Source of the DNA: Climacium dendroides
Taxonomy: Eukaryota > Streptophyta > Bryopsida > Hypnales > Climaciaceae
DNA length: 64,000 nucleotides
Direction of reading: 5' to 3'
NCBI GenBank assembly: GCA_950106755.1
Contig: OX467086.1
Coordinates: 24,136,001 to 24,200,000, forward strand
Positions 35,628 to 48,741 of this stretch are shown piece after piece. A model generated the notes under the pieces. It did not search any database, was not told the DNA's origin, and was given only the letters and a program-made list of their open reading frames with translations. Made by a program: the position numbers and the translations under genes. The stretch's first letter is position 1; every line of letters starts with the position of its first letter.

Positions 35628-35819
35628 TAACGTTTAGGAAGTCACTAGCTTAGAGGTTTTAGTATATAGTCACTAGTTTAAAGGTTTAGGGATATTTTAT
35701 AGGGTGATATTTATTTAAAATTTTATAACTTAATATATTTTATTATTAAAAATTAATTTGAAATGATCATTTATTATAGCACTCTATCCATCCATTTAAA
35801 TTGTTTGTTTTGTTTTATT

Positions 35820-36610
35820 TGTTTTGTTTGTTACATTGTGATCTTTAGGATTGTGTCTTGTGGTCATGTTCTTGGTACCATTGGAAAACTCTCCATGAGG
35901 AAGGGTGCATGGGCTTTGTTTCACGCTATTTGGATCTACAATATAAAAGATATTGAGTATTGAATATTTTTCAATACAAAAATTAGAAAATTAATTTTAC
36001 ATTTCTTTTGATTGTGGTAACGGCACATGGCACATTAGTATTATTTATAGATTGTTTATTTTTTTGTTTTTTTTGTTACATTGAGATCTCTCAAACTATG
36101 GGTCTATTGATCACGTGGTTGGTGCCATCAAAAAGCTTTGGGTGAGGAGGGGTTTATGGGATTTGTTTTGTGGAGTTTGGGCCTACGATGCAAAAGTTAA
36201 GGATTTTTGAGTTATTTTTTATTTTAAAAAGTTAGAAAATTATTTTTATATTTTTAAATTTGTGATAGTGAAACATGGCACTCTTATATTATTTATAGTA
36301 TTATTTTGAGTCTAATTTTTTGGCCCCTATATTAGATTTAAAAATCTATACCTTAAATTTGTTTGTTTATTTTGTTTTGTTTGTTTGTCACATTGAGATC
36401 TCCCAGACTGTACGTCCCCCAGTCCTATGCTTGGTATTGTCAGAAAGCCCTTAGCGAGGAGGGGTGCACCAGCTTGGTTTTGTGGCATTCAAACATACGG
36501 TGTGAAAGTTATTGAATTTTGAAGTTTTTATGAACTAAACAATTAAAAAATCATTTTTATTTTTGTTTTGACTATGGCAACAGTATAGGGTACACTAGTT
36601 AGAACTAATA
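35820..36610. repeat. Three degenerate tandem units, copy 2 counterpart
   Basis: Counterpart of 2,280-3,070. Its third unit still has GTCACATTGAGATCTCCCAG and GAGGAGGGGTGCACCAGC, closer than copy 1 to the inverted units at 35,090-35,280. Confidence 0.7.
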
Positions 36611-37623
36611 GGTATTGTATGATTTTTTTTCTATTACCATTTTTTATCCTTTTCTTCTTTATTCTTTTGTCCCTTCTCTTTCAAACCATTTTTATGTATA
36701 CTAAAAACTAAAGTACAATATGTTTGGACAGATGTACTATGGCCAAACAAATACATTCATAAACTATAAACAATTCATTTTAGTTGTATCAAACAACTTA
36801 TTGCTAATCATCTACAAATATACAATGAGTGCCATAAGAATGTATTAAAGCAAAATTCATGATAGATTCTTCAAATTCTAGATGACTTCAAAGGACTTTA
36901 GAAATAACTTTCAGGGCAACTATAACCCCTCATCTAAGGTTCATGGATAATTTGGTACAAATAATGTATCATTTTTTTGACTCAAATCACATCTAACATC
37001 ACCATACTTGTGCATATTTAAATAATGATTAGACATGAGCAAAAAAATTTTGCAAAAAAGTTGAGGCCCTCTCGGAGCCTTCATGTTGTTTTCATTGAAC
37101 TCACTACAAATTAACATTATTCTCTACTTTTTACTCAAATCACATCTAGCATCACTATACTTGGGCATATTTAAATAATGAATGGTCATAAACAAAGAAT
37201 TGTCTTCTTGCTAAAGTTGCTCTCCTCCAATTGACCCTCTGGGTCTACATGTCTCAAAATCTTGGGTTGGAGATTGAAGGGGAGGCATCTTTCTATAGAT
37301 AATCGTGCAGGACTTCATTTTTATTTTTTGTGAGGATTTTTGGAGTCATTTTTTGTATTTTTGACAATTGTTTTGTGGTATGAGGAGACCAATTTGGTCA
37401 TTTTGTTTAGTTGTTACGTTCCAAATTGGAGTTGTTGACAATGGATTGAATCAATGCATATGAATGTTTAATGGATATGTGTGTCCAAATCAGGAGTGAT
37501 GAGTGTTTTTTTGGTTTTTAATTTATTTCCAATTTGGAATCTATTGTTTAAATGCATGGTCAGTTTGTTGTTTATCCTAGTTGGTTTGTAAAGTTTTTTA
37601 TGAGTTGATGGGGTAATGACAAG
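36611..37623. other. Noncoding duplicated sequence
   Basis: Aligns with copy 1 from about 3,070 to 4,228, with a shortened and rearranged stretch near 36,970-37,160 in which TCAAATCACATCTA.CATCA..ATACTTG.GCATATTTAAATAATGA occurs twice. No gene seen. Confidence 0.5.
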
Positions 37624-37628
37624 GCTCC

Positions 37629-40209
37629 TGTAGTCTAGATTTTTGCTTCTTCACAAAACACCCAGGACTATAGTATAGGGGTTCTAAAATCTAAGGGAAT
37701 GGTCAAATAGTCTAACGTATTGCGACTAAAGTCACTTGTTTTCAAGATTAGAAGGGGATCTACTATAATATTTCACAAACAACAAAGAATAGTATATTCA
37801 CTCTTATACCCAATATAATTTGGTAGCCAGTCCTTTAAATAATGCTATGGACGTGTGAAATGCAGTCCCAGTCCTGTCTAGTATTCTAGGGGAGTTTTTC
37901 AATAATTTGTCAGGTTTGACCACAATTTGTCATGCGCATGATCTAATACTAGACAAATGCAAATATATAATATATTTATATAATTGTATACAATTCCTTA
38001 ATTATTGGTGATTTGTGTTACCAAGACAATTTGTCCAGTCACTAATTAACTAGCCTAATTACTAGTTTAGATGAGTAACAAACCAGTCCCGGTCCTACGA
38101 CAATTTGTCTCTATCTAATGCAATGGGAATGAGTGTTTTATGCAATTTTTCCAAGCTTAGAACACTTTGCACATTCACAACAATTTGTCAAAGTACACGA
38201 TTCATACAAATACAGGAATCAGCCAAAGGCACATGATCTCACTGCCAACCTTACCATTTCAAATTAATTTTCAGACTAATTGTCTTATTCAAAATGAAAT
38301 CACTCCATTTGGACCTATCCTCACAACTGCAAGGCAACCTCAATTTAATTCCACTCAGCAACTAATTTCCCCAATTGTTGTGCTAACTGGTAAGACAATT
38401 AGTCATATTTAATATTCACCAAACCGGGGCACACTTCTTATGCCCCAATTCACTCACTAATACGAACTAATCACTAGTTCAAATTGACTCTTCAAAATCA
38501 GCCCTTTGACAATTTGTTTACTTACTTCAAAATTATAAATTAGAGATCAACAGACAATTTGTTAAATTTTCCAATCAAGAAATAAATTATTTAACAAATT
38601 GAAAGATCACCATAAACTATTATTGACTTGCTTGTAGCCATACAATTTAATCCACATAACCATAAATTTGATTCACACAATCACACATACACATAAATCA
38701 CAACAAGCAAAACAATTAAATTTTCAATATATATATATATATATATATTCAAAAATGACAATTTGTTTGCTTCCAACTGGTCCTTCACTGTCTTCAACAG
38801 TACCACACAGCTTACACAATTCAAGCATGACAATTAGTTTTCTACACTCACATGTAGACACACAATTACAACCAAGCAATCCTAATCACTAGGACAATGC
38901 CACCAACTTAACAAATTGTCTATTTCATAAATAATTTCTCAACTACAACTAATTCAACTAAGCACAACCAAACAATGAGATCCAATCACTGGACTCCCAG
39001 ACAATTTGTATAATTTCTACACATTTATTTAGAACCAATCACTGGTCCTTGATTCAACTTGACAAATTGTCAAGCTAACTGATCCAATCACTGGATCTTA
39101 ATAATCAAGTAAGACAACTTGTCCTACAACTTATAATCAATCTTTACAATTAAGACAATTTGTTAAATTTGAACTTACGAGGTGTTGAGTAATCTTCTGT
39201 TGTTCTTCACAATTTTACTCCAATCTGGTTCTCGCACTTGACCATTAGTCTTCCGCACCATGAGACTCCATCAATAGCGGTATCTTGTATGGACTCTCAT
39301 CATCTCAACTAAACTTACTCTTAATTTTTAAAATGAATCACACAAAATTCAAGTAATATTCACAGCCTGCTTGTTTTAATTATTCAATTCAAGACTTATA
39401 GTAGCTAGACAACGATAGTCTATGCAATTGATACAATCACGGTCAATCGTCCAGTTATTTAATTTGTGTTTGTAGAAACTAACAATTGGTCAAGGACAAT
39501 TGGTCGTATGCACATACACATAGACAATTATAAAATCCGACCTTAATATCACAATTGAATTGCAAGTGTCGAATTCGAAAGTCAGATCACCAGATCAATT
39601 TACAATTACAATTTGTCACAAAGAATTTCAATTATACAACTCTTCTATCCAATTTCTAGAATACCGTAATGCACAAGCACACAAAAAGAAGAATATCTAC
39701 ACAATTTGTCAGCAATCCACAAATTGCACTTTCTAATAATAAAATTGACGCAAAATCACACGACCAGACCCACAAAGGATCAACTTACAAACACACACAA
39801 GTGATCACACAGATTCACCCACAAACCAGGCAAGACCCACACAAGATCAACTCACCACAATTCGTTCAAAAAACAATTTGTATTGAAGGAATTCACAATT
39901 TACAATGTAGCAAAATTTCACAGAACACTGTAGAACAAAAATGAGCTGAAAAGTAAGAGTGTGTGAGAGAGAACAAAATGACAAATCGTCTGCCTATATG
40001 CTACTGCAAAAGTTGCAGCTTTCCGATATCAACAACTACTAAGACAATTCGTCACCTTTCCTATCTAACAAGGATAAAGCTCTTAAAATCTCCAGACCAA
40101 TTGTCTTTTACATTCATTCCTGTTCATTTTCTACCTCCTATTAGTATTCATCTATCCTTTTAACTACAATAGACAATTAGTCAAAAATTCAAAAATTTGA
40201 ACGCTCACT
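37629..40209 (-). mobile_element. 2.6 kb LTR-like insertion packed with GACAAWTTGTC palindromes
   Basis: Copy 1 has uninterrupted GACAAGGCTCTCAATTGGG (about 4,230). Copy 2 has 2,581 extra bases between GCTCC (37,624-37,628) and GCTCC (40,210-40,214), a 5-bp target duplication. Read on the minus strand the element starts (AG)TGAGCG and ends CTAGACTACA, close to the TG...CA of an LTR, so a solo LTR is the likeliest class. It has no long frame. It contains about 25 copies of GACAAWTTGTC or one-base variants, for example at 38,023, 38,098, 38,389, 38,507, 38,550, 38,754, 39,061, 39,112, 39,496, 40,042 and 40,169. A (TA)n run lies at 38,727-38,748. Confidence 0.65.
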
Positions 40210-40399
40210 GCTCCCAATTGGGATGTTTCAAAGTCCAATTAGGAATTTTTGGGTTGCGGTGTTAGTCCAAGTTGGCAATGATTAGGTGGTTAGTTGTCTC
40301 TCTCAATTTGGTAACCATCAATTTTGGCTTCCTATTTGGTCAAGTTTTCAAATCATTTTCCTTACCTACTATTGAAGAGACTTCAGTGCGAGTCACCAC

Positions 40400-40627
40400 C
40401 AATTTGAGCCGTGTATGCTTTTGTTGTTTTTGTGTTTGTGTTCAAGTAGGTGATGCTTGGTTGTGTGTGATACTTATGTCCTAGTTGAGATGTTTGAAAG
40501 ATGAAGAGTCCTGGACAATTTGAGCCATGTACACTTTTGTTGTTTCTGTGTTTGTGTCCAAGTAGGTGATGCTTGGTGTGTGTGATGGTTATGTCCTAAT
40601 TGAGATGTTTGAAAGATGAAGAGTGTG
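40400..40627. repeat. Tandem duplication of about 115 bp specific to copy 2
   Basis: CAATTTGAGCC.TGTA..CTTTTGTTG through GAGATGTTTGAAAGATGAAGAGT occurs twice in a row here but once in copy 1 (about 4,420-4,533). The units have already diverged by several bases. Confidence 0.75.
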
Positions 40628-41976
40628 TGAATTAAGGAAGAAAGTGTGGTGATGATGGATAAACTTTGTGAGGATATTTTAGAGATCAAATTGGAGAGTA
40701 TTGATGTAAATGATGTATTAAGTTGGAACTTTGGGATGCAGTGTATGTAAAGTTAGTTGAAAGTAACCATCTCTCTTGGAACAAACTTATTATACTAAAA
40801 GGGTAATTTCCGAATAGTTCATTATCCTCCTTCAACACTTCCTTTAAATACACTAAAAATCAACAAAGAGGTCTACTTTAGAGCTTTAGTGAGTCCAATG
40901 AAAATGCAATTTTAGAGTAAGTCTTTAAGTAGCCTTGGCTTGGGTTAGAGCCAAACCCCTACCATTTCAAGTTGCCACTACATTTCAAAATTGTTGATTT
41001 TACCTCCTCACCAACTTTTGGGCAACTCATTAGCTTTTGTTGCTTCTAATGCTTGTGCGATTTTTTCTATCTGTCTTTGTTGCTTTGATCCCTATAGCAA
41101 ATTCTATTCTCCAAATGAACCTAAGTTGCTATGTTTTATCAAAGTTTGATATGTAATCTTCTACATTCTAAGGTCTTATATTACTACAGAGGCCCTCTTT
41201 TATTTTGTGTTTCTAGTCAAATATTCAAAGTAGCTATTTTAGAAGTTGGTGTTGAAAGAATGATGGTGGAGTGCACATTTTTGCAAGGGCCCACTTAGAG
41301 TTGTTGAGGTTGTTCCAACGCACCTAGGTGGCCATCAGCTCTTGGGGAACAAAATATTTGTAGATTGTTTTGATGTGTGATCCCAAATGTCTACATAATG
41401 CATGAGGGTGCATTGATTTGCTCTAAGAGCATTTCTACCAATTCTTCTCTATTTCTATCTAGATAAAAGGAAAACAGATATCAAGATAGAATATGCTCTT
41501 TTCCTTTAATTTTGTATAATAGTTATCACTATATTATTATCATTGGTAATAATAGTTGTTTTGAATATACTAATGGTATACAAAAAGGTGATTTTGAATT
41601 CTATATATATGCTCTTCTATATTGAATTGAACCATTCAATTTAAGGAATGTAAGACCATGGGGGGTCCTTTTCATATCTGCATAAAATATATTTGGATAG
41701 AGCTATGGAGCACCTCTAATGAAGATGCTTAAAGGTAGGGATACCTAAAAGCGCAACTTTCTTTAGTAATCCACAATTGATATTATTAGATTGGTTAAAT
41801 TTTATTTTTTTATTGTTGGTAAATGCAAGGAGGTTTAATATATATTTTCTTCCTTTTTTAGCTTTCAAAATATGTACTTAGATTTCAATTTGGTAAACAT
41901 TTGACTACATGGGAAAGGTCTAAGTAAGGAATAAATTTTTTATCCACATCTCTATTAACCTTATTTTGAATTATTC
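40628..41976. other. Noncoding duplicated sequence
   Basis: Aligns with copy 1 from about 4,535 to 6,193. About 0.3 kb of copy 1 (near 4,690-4,950) is missing after GTTGAAAG. No gene seen. Confidence 0.5.
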
Positions 41977-41982
41977 ATATAT

Positions 41983-42300
41983 GGGGAATTTTGTTAAAAT
42001 GGCCGCATTCCATGTGCCATTTTCAGACCGCCCGCTTTGAATTGTAAAAATGACATGTAGGACAGGTATAGTTTTCATGAATCTTGAACTTTTATAGATT
42101 TAATAAATCTATTACTACTATAGATTTCAAACTACACAATTTGAATGGTAAAAACAACATCTAGCATAGGTGTAGATTTCACACATCTGAGAATGATATA
42201 GTTTTCAAACATCTAGTACATTTATACACTTCACACCACTCGCTTTGAATTGTAGAAACTACCAAAGTAGCGGAATTTCGCCATTTTAACGAAATTGCCC
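41983..42300. mobile_element. 318-bp MITE present only in copy 2 (family M1)
   Basis: Ends GGGGAATTTTGTTAAAATGG and, inverted, GGGCAATTTCGTTAAAATGG. ATATAT flanks both sides (41,977-41,982 and 42,301-42,306). Copy 1 reads straight through as TTATTCATATAAAAAC, so this is a clean insertion younger than the duplication. A second member is at 55,997-56,154. No coding capacity. Confidence 0.85.
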
Positions 42301-42306
42301 ATATAT

Positions 42307-44570
42307 AAAAACTATTCTTAATTAAAGCTTTGTCAAGTTTTTACATTTAGATTCATTTACTAATACTATAAATATTGTTAAGGCATCCACTATACACTTG
42401 GTATACATACCTATCTTTTAATTGATAATAAGTAGCATTCGGAATTAATATCCTTGAAAGTACATCCCACTATACCTTGAATAGATCAAAAATATATAAA
42501 ATTGTATTTTTAATAACTGAAACATATCCGATCAAAAGCAAGCTAAAAGACCAAAAATACAGAGGCCTTAGCAAATGAAATAAAATCATGCCAATAGAAC
42601 AATAAATTGCTATACTATTGGCTTGATTAGCCAGCGCCTCTATATTTTTTTGTCTTTTAGCTTGCTTTTGAAGGGATGTATCTTGGTCAATCAAAGTCTA
42701 AGCCTAGATATTATTGTATTATTGTAAGCACTTTTGGATTTGTTTTCAATGATAAATAACTATAGGTTTTAACTCACTGATAGAAATTTGGTCTTTTGCA
42801 ACTTGTGCACAAACCACTCTTGCCATCCAAAAACAAGTTGTTTTGGACAAGTTATTCTAGATGCCATCTAAAAACAACTCATTTTTACAAAAATGCATTA
42901 TAATAGAAGAGTTATTTTAGATGATAGTAGTTCTAAAAGATCAAATTTCTACTAGTGACTAAAGTTATAAAAAAAGTTAGTTGTGTATTTGGAGGGTCAA
43001 TATACCTTTTGTATAGTGGATACTCTTATATTGCATCCTATTATGGTTCCTTGAAAATGAAGAACTTATCTCTTAGGACCTATATACACCTTATAGCATT
43101 GCACTAATAAGGCAACAACTTTTTTTTATCTACATTCCCATAATGTGTATGTCACAACCTTGACAAGGTTAAAATAATTCCACCATGCCTATTTCAATAT
43201 TTCTTACAATATTTATTGTTTTGTATGCTCTATTTTGCCATTGAATTTCATTGAGGATTATTTTATTTTATATTATATTTAAAGATGAAATCACATCTCT
43301 ACTATAAATCACAAAATTTTCTTTGTGACAATTTGGATCTACCAAATCATTTTGAAGAAAAAATAAAATGGAAATGCATATGAAATACAAAATTTCTTTA
43401 AGAATATAAATATTTTACTATAGGTGTATATATGTCACTAAACATCATGGTATAAAGAAAATTTCCATAACACTTTATAATTAAAAAATTAGTAAACTAG
43501 TCATTACAAGTAAAAAATTTAAATTGTAATGAAATATTCAATTTTAACCTTTTTCTAAGTTAGTAAAGTGAAACCAAGATGTAATAAAATTGGGCTCAAA
43601 TTCAAGAGAAATGATTTTTATGACCAAAATTAAAATCAAGAGCAAACAATTGGAAGTTATCCAATATAGTACAAGGTGATCTATAGCATGCACATTAAGT
43701 TGCACACAAAGATAAGTGAGCCCCCTTGTAGTGAACTTCTTCACTACATGACAACAAGAAATAGCAACCAAAAACAATTTGGATGAAAACCCCTCCTTTG
43801 GTATCCTTGAGGATGCTTCCATTCTCATCTAAGTCCTAATTTTCTTCAAGAGTCGTAAGGTTAACCCCTAAAGACAAATTTTGACTTCATATTTTCTAAA
43901 GCCAATTTGAGTAGGTCATTTGTAGAATCTTTTTTGTTCTATTTGCTTTATAAGTTTTTGACCAACATATGTAATGCTCTCTGTTGATTTTCATGACACA
44001 ATATATGGCCTCATCTCAATTACATTGTTCACAATATATGATCAATTGAATTGCCCCTTTCAAACCTAGAATCCTTGGTCCTTTGGGGGGGGTGCACAAT
44101 TTTTAACCCTTGGAGCCACATCCAACCATCTCTTCCTGGTCTCTGCTTGCTTTCTAGAACTGAATAGACAACACTATTTCTAATTAGTATGGTGGTGGCC
44201 AAAGCAGGTCTACACTAATTCTAATTAGCATGTGTTCACAGCTTTGTGTGTTATACTCCAGATGAGGGTTTAGAGTGAGAGAGACTAGTTACTCGATCTG
44301 AATTGTTCAGAACTCTCTCGGTGCAAAAGGATTTCAGATCATTTTAATCCAACCACATCAGAACATTCACCTTCACAGAGTAAACCCAGATCTAGAAACT
44401 CAGAATCTTTGATTTTGGAATCATAAAACCTGCTGTCGTGCTTCAGAAAAGAAAATAGTTCTAATTGTTGAAGCATACGCACAATAAGGTAGTGATGAAG
44501 AACATGAATTAATTATGCTTTAAATATTTACACGAGGACTAACTTTCTCTAAGCAGTCGGGTTCCAACCT
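42307..44570. other. Noncoding duplicated sequence
   Basis: Aligns with copy 1 from about 6,193 to 8,394. Near 43,635-43,705 copy 2 carries AATCAAGAGCAAACAATTGGAAG and a GATCTATAGCA word that copy 1 lacks at 7,520 but that recur at 16,740-16,800 and 59,410-59,465. This indicates loss in copy 1 or exchange between family members. No gene seen. Confidence 0.5.
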
Positions 44571-44577
44571 TTGTGAC

Positions 44578-44829
44578 ATGAATGTAAGAAGTGCATCAGA
44601 GGTTCCCAACAACGGAGATGAAGATGTTGAAAAACAAGTGCAACCAGATGTTGAAAAAGAAGTGCAGATGTTGATTAACTCCCGCATTCTACAAAATGTG
44701 GTGATGCTCGATTTTCATGTGCAAGGGGTGGTATGTTTTGTGGCAGGGAATGTTCATCCTTCAAAGTCACGCAACCGAAATTCAGACAAGGTCTTTCCTG
44801 AAAGACTGGAATGTTTCAGGAACTTCTAA
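44578..44829 (+). CDS. Unrecognised 83-codon open frame, intact in copy 2 only
   Basis: Opens ATGAATGTAAGAAGTGCA and reads a Glu/Val/Gln-rich N-terminus containing VEKQVQPDVEKEVQ, an imperfect internal repeat. A more hydrophobic stretch follows (VVMLDFHVQGVVCFVAG) and then a basic tail with KSRNRNSD. No family is recognised. Copy 1 (8,398-8,659) is frame-broken. It may be a single exon, since GGTCTTTCCTGAAAG follows without a clear donor, or a non-genic frame. Confidence 0.25.
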   Translation: MNVRSASEVPNNGDEDVEKQVQPDVEKEVQMLINSRILQNVVMLDFHVQGVVCFVAGNVHPSKSRNRNSDKVFPERLECFRNF

Positions 44830-45812
44830 ACATCACTTGAAGAGAAGTTTCTGAGAGGTCTTCCTAAGTATGGTCACAGCGAGGCCTCCTTAAGTATCAC
44901 AGAGAGGCTTAGTTTTTATGTCAATTTCATTACACTTTGGCACTTTTCGGAGCAGGTGGACTAAACGATAACTTTGTATCAAGCCTCTGTTTTAGAAAGA
45001 CATGTTTCACAGTTTTTAGAGTCATGCCAAGTTAACATAATTGAGGATAGGTAGTATAATTATGTTGTCCACCATCCTATATTCCTATGAAGCTCTATTG
45101 TTAAACTATTGTTGCTATCAGTGTATCAATCTCAGATTTAGGCTTAGAAGCAACTATGAGGCTCCCAATTTAGTTTCGCATATCTAACAGATGAGATTTC
45201 AACTTGATACTTTGCACTGATAAAACACATGTCACATCAAAGACCATTCAAATGAACAATTTCATTGCACTCTCCAAATTGCAATGACAAATCACATTCC
45301 TAGTTAAGCAGATGTAGTTACCATGGCCTGAAAAATACCAAAGAAAGTGATGCAAGCTGCATGCATGCTCACAGAAGACAAACCAAAGCTCAAAAAAATC
45401 TCGAAGAGACCTTGTGGCTACTCAACCCCACGTAAAACATATTGAACCAAAAACAAGTGTTGAAACACAAAGGTAGGGATTTGTTTTGCAAATAGTCAAT
45501 AACATAAACTTAGTTCCTGATGATGAAAGAAGAAGAGAAGTTCATTCCTGCTATAGTAAGTCAAAACGTACACTAGCTTATCCTACTAGTGTTATGCAAC
45601 CTGCATAATATCAATTTCCAAAAAAACGAAATATTGTCGCAACACTTCTTTTGAGGGTAAATAATAATTTCGGAGCTTATACTAACTCTCGCTAATTGGA
45701 TAGTTTAGTGAAGTTTTAATAACTGTGTCACTGCCTTTACAAGATTCAAGGGCATCCTGTTGCAGAGTCGAAGTTCACAAGCCTCAGTTCCTTGTCAACA
45801 GCCAGCCGCATC
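44830..45812. other. AT-rich noncoding stretch downstream of gene B
   Basis: No gene recognised. Divergence from copy 1 (8,660-9,540) is visible to about 45,712, for example GTGGAGTTTT against GTGAAGTTTT. After that the two copies become almost identical. Confidence 0.5.
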
Positions 45813-45824
45813 TCCGATGTCGGA
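45813..45824. promoter_or_regulatory. TCCGATGTCGGA palindrome (gene B exon 3 region)
   Basis: Identical to 9,640-9,651 at the constant offset of 36,173. Confidence 0.6.
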
Positions 45825-45883
45825 ATTGGGGCGAGCATTTCCATCCATGGCCGCATTAGCAGCGATGGAACAAGCAGTGGAGT

Positions 45884-46615
45884 TCAAGTACTGTCACTTT
45901 CTTCATCTCTGCAGCGGACTTGTGACAACTCCAGTCCTGTCTCCAAATCTACAGCCAAACCAAGTTTAATCGAACATCGGCCAAAACAGAGTCACGTGGT
46001 GGGCTAAAATCAAACTTGCTTCTGAGCCTCTGAGCTTCGAGAGCTCCAAGAAACTTGCTCCCCGACTTGCTTACCTCTTGCTGCTTCATTGTCATTGTTG
46101 GAGATGGCCCTCGGCGAATCTGACGGCGCTTCGCCCAACGCCTCATTGTGGGTGCTTCCTCCACCATCCTCGGTTAGTGCTCTCCAAGCTGCGGTGCTTT
46201 CAATGCAGCCCCAGATGCAAGCTCCAATCAAAAACACAAGAAGCGGGACCGCCGTGATTTTGAGCCACTCCGTAATACGCTCTCCACTGCTGACAATTTC
46301 ACACAACATCAAAAATTAGGTCTCCGATCCACAGCATAACTCTGCAGGCACATCAAATTTGGACAAGGGATGAAACAAAAAATTCGTGAATTAAGCTGGA
46401 GAAATTTCACGATTTCGGCACTTTTCGAGGAGGCTAGCAGCAAACTTGGATCTACACCATGGTGTCTGTGCACTTGAATGTCACAATTTGGACGATTCGA
46501 GTTGGGCCTGTTATAAAAGGTTTAACGAATTCGGCACTCACATTGCGGTAGGTTCTACCAAAGCGATGGGGCTTGTCGCTAATAAAGCCCTCGTCGAAGC
46601 CGCTGGCCACGCCAT
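45884..46615 (-). CDS. Small single-pass membrane protein, paralog B (3 exons)
   Basis: Exons 46,615-46,542, 46,289-46,075 and 45,948-45,884, with the same splice sites as gene A and a predicted 117 residues. The only coding difference from A that I found is plus-strand A to G at 46,150 (9,977 in A). It changes a Tyr codon to His in the GGGST(Y/H)NEA stretch of the cytosolic-side tail. The membrane segment VPLLVFLIGACIW is unchanged. Exon 3 carries the same frameshifts relative to paralog C, so the truncation predates the latest exchange between A and B. The function is unknown; the shared core GE..TEWLKIT plus membrane segment suggests a membrane anchor or adaptor. Confidence 0.65.
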
Positions 46616-47287
46616 TTGGACGATTTTGACACAGTTGAACGCTTGGCCGAAATCTGCAACACAAAAATCGGAGTCAGCATGTTGGAGTAATCACTTCTAA
46701 TTCAGTAGGAGACTGTATCGATCAGCCATGGTTGAGAGCGCTAGCTCCCCAGTTACCCGGTGAACAAATCAGCAATTCCCAAGTCCTAGACTCTTCGTGA
46801 ATTCATTGAGTCTTCCGATATTGGTGTCTTCAGAATGCGGTGCATATTGGAACCTAAATATCTAACTAACCAATTCATGAATTCACGACAACCCAATGCT
46901 TTTGGAAAAGTTCAAGCTAGCACGTTCATCTACATGGCTACGAAGCCGAAAGACCAATACTCATTACTCGATCCTTCACCCCAATTGTGAAAAAGAAGCT
47001 CTAGATTCTTAGGATATCGAGACAAAAGATCGAGTGAGCAGTACCGCAACACGCCAATTCAATGCATTCTGTAGAAGGAAACTGAATCGTAGAAACTAAA
47101 CAAGAGTGACTGTTCTTGAATGTCTACAAGGCAGGAAGAAGCTCTGACCCGTCCGGCTTGGAGCTAGAGCTGCTGAGAGCGAGGACCGAGACACGAGAGA
47201 AATCAGTGACGAGCTAGAAGAGAGAATACAGTTGGAGCTGAAGTTCGTTGAAACAATGCATTTGCAAGAGCCACAAAGCCTTGACTG

Positions 47288-47294
47288 TTTTATA
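47288..47294 (-). promoter_or_regulatory. TATA box of gene B
   Basis: Minus-strand TATAAAA in CTATAAAACAG, identical to gene A. Palindromes TCCGATATCGGA (47,425-47,436) and TCCGATGTCGGA (47,559-47,570) lie upstream at the same distances. Confidence 0.6.
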
Positions 47295-47424
47295 GCACGC
47301 AGGTTGAGCCTGGTTGAGTTGGTGATGCTGCGTAGCCCTTCATTCCGTGAATCTGGGAAAAACTGTGCTGCTGAAAACAGGTAGGCCAGCATGAGCGTAC
47401 ATTAGGTGCGGGTGATCGATCATC

Positions 47425-47570
47425 TCCGATATCGGAAGCGCTCTGGACTCGTCCAGTGCATCACACCAGTCGAACACTGCGCCGACAAATGCGTGCCAGG
47501 ATTCAAGGTCAGGCGAGTGCCTGCCAAGGATGGATGGAAGCGTGCTTGATCAAGAGGCTCCGATGTCGGA
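47425..47570. promoter_or_regulatory. Two palindromes upstream of gene B
   Basis: TCCGATATCGGA at 47,425-47,436 and TCCGATGTCGGA at 47,559-47,570, 134 bp apart start to start, exactly as upstream of gene A. Confidence 0.6.
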
Positions 47571-48741
47571 AGAAAGGTCTGCAGTAGCCTCAGAACTCAT
47601 CAGAGAAGAGTCCGAGCTCCTTCTGGACGGATTTATTTGCCAGGCAGCTGAAGTTGCGCCTTCCTCGATCCTAGTGCTTCTGTTTTAGGAAGATCAAGCC
47701 GGACACTTTTAAAGCCGGACCAGTGATTGTTTTTTTTGTTTTTTTATCATTGTGAAGAAGTAGCCAATTATTTCTTCAATGGTCATAGTATCTGATACTT
47801 GGGTGATACTTGGTGATATCAATATCAAATCTAGGTTTGCCCTCTTTTTTTTTAATTGACACCATTCTTCCAAAAATATACATATAAATAAATCAAATCT
47901 AGGTGACCTTGCAATAAAATTTGGCTATTGGGCTTAAAAAACAACATGACTCTTGCTATGTTGATTGGATAAAAATGAAAATTCTCTTTGCAAGAAATAC
48001 CCTACATGTAAGTCAATTTTGCAAATAATTAAGGAAAAATTGGAACTTGTGTAAAATATGAAAATTGTATAACTATTTCTGAAAATCTGGAAAACTTTCA
48101 TTGTTTAGAAACTTCAAAAATTATTCTTGAGAAAATTTACAAAAACATTGTTGTGAAGAGATGCAACAATACCAAAACATTATTATGAAGAGGAGAGTTG
48201 AAAAATTAGGAAGAGTGACATATCAAGAAATTAGATCAAATTGTTGAATTGTTCTAATGCTAAAATTGAACTACTTTGATACCCAAGTACCAAATCAAAC
48301 TTGAACGTACAATAGCTAATGTTTGTTTGGTTGTAGCCAACTAGTGAAAAATTGTCTATTAAAAAACCCACTAAATCAAATGCAAATTAACTCTTTGCCC
48401 AAGCATTTGATTTCTTCGATGACTTTGATGTTGGAAGAAATAGATGCGTTTGCTGACTTTTTTCTAGTTATGTTGTTGTTCATCTCAAATCGGTGGATAG
48501 AAAAAAGTATTTTTTTAATCTAATTTTTTTTGGAAGTTGCTTGATTGTATTTTCAATTAATAGTATAGCAAATTCCCTCATTGTGATATTATTGGCTTTT
48601 CTAAAGAAGAAGAAGAATGATGCTTATTCCATGGTAGTGCCACATCTGATCAAATTATTTATTTTATTTATTTATTTTAGAAATTAAATATTTAAATATT
48701 TTGATGCATTTATAACCTTGGGAGAAGCTTGAAGCAACCTT

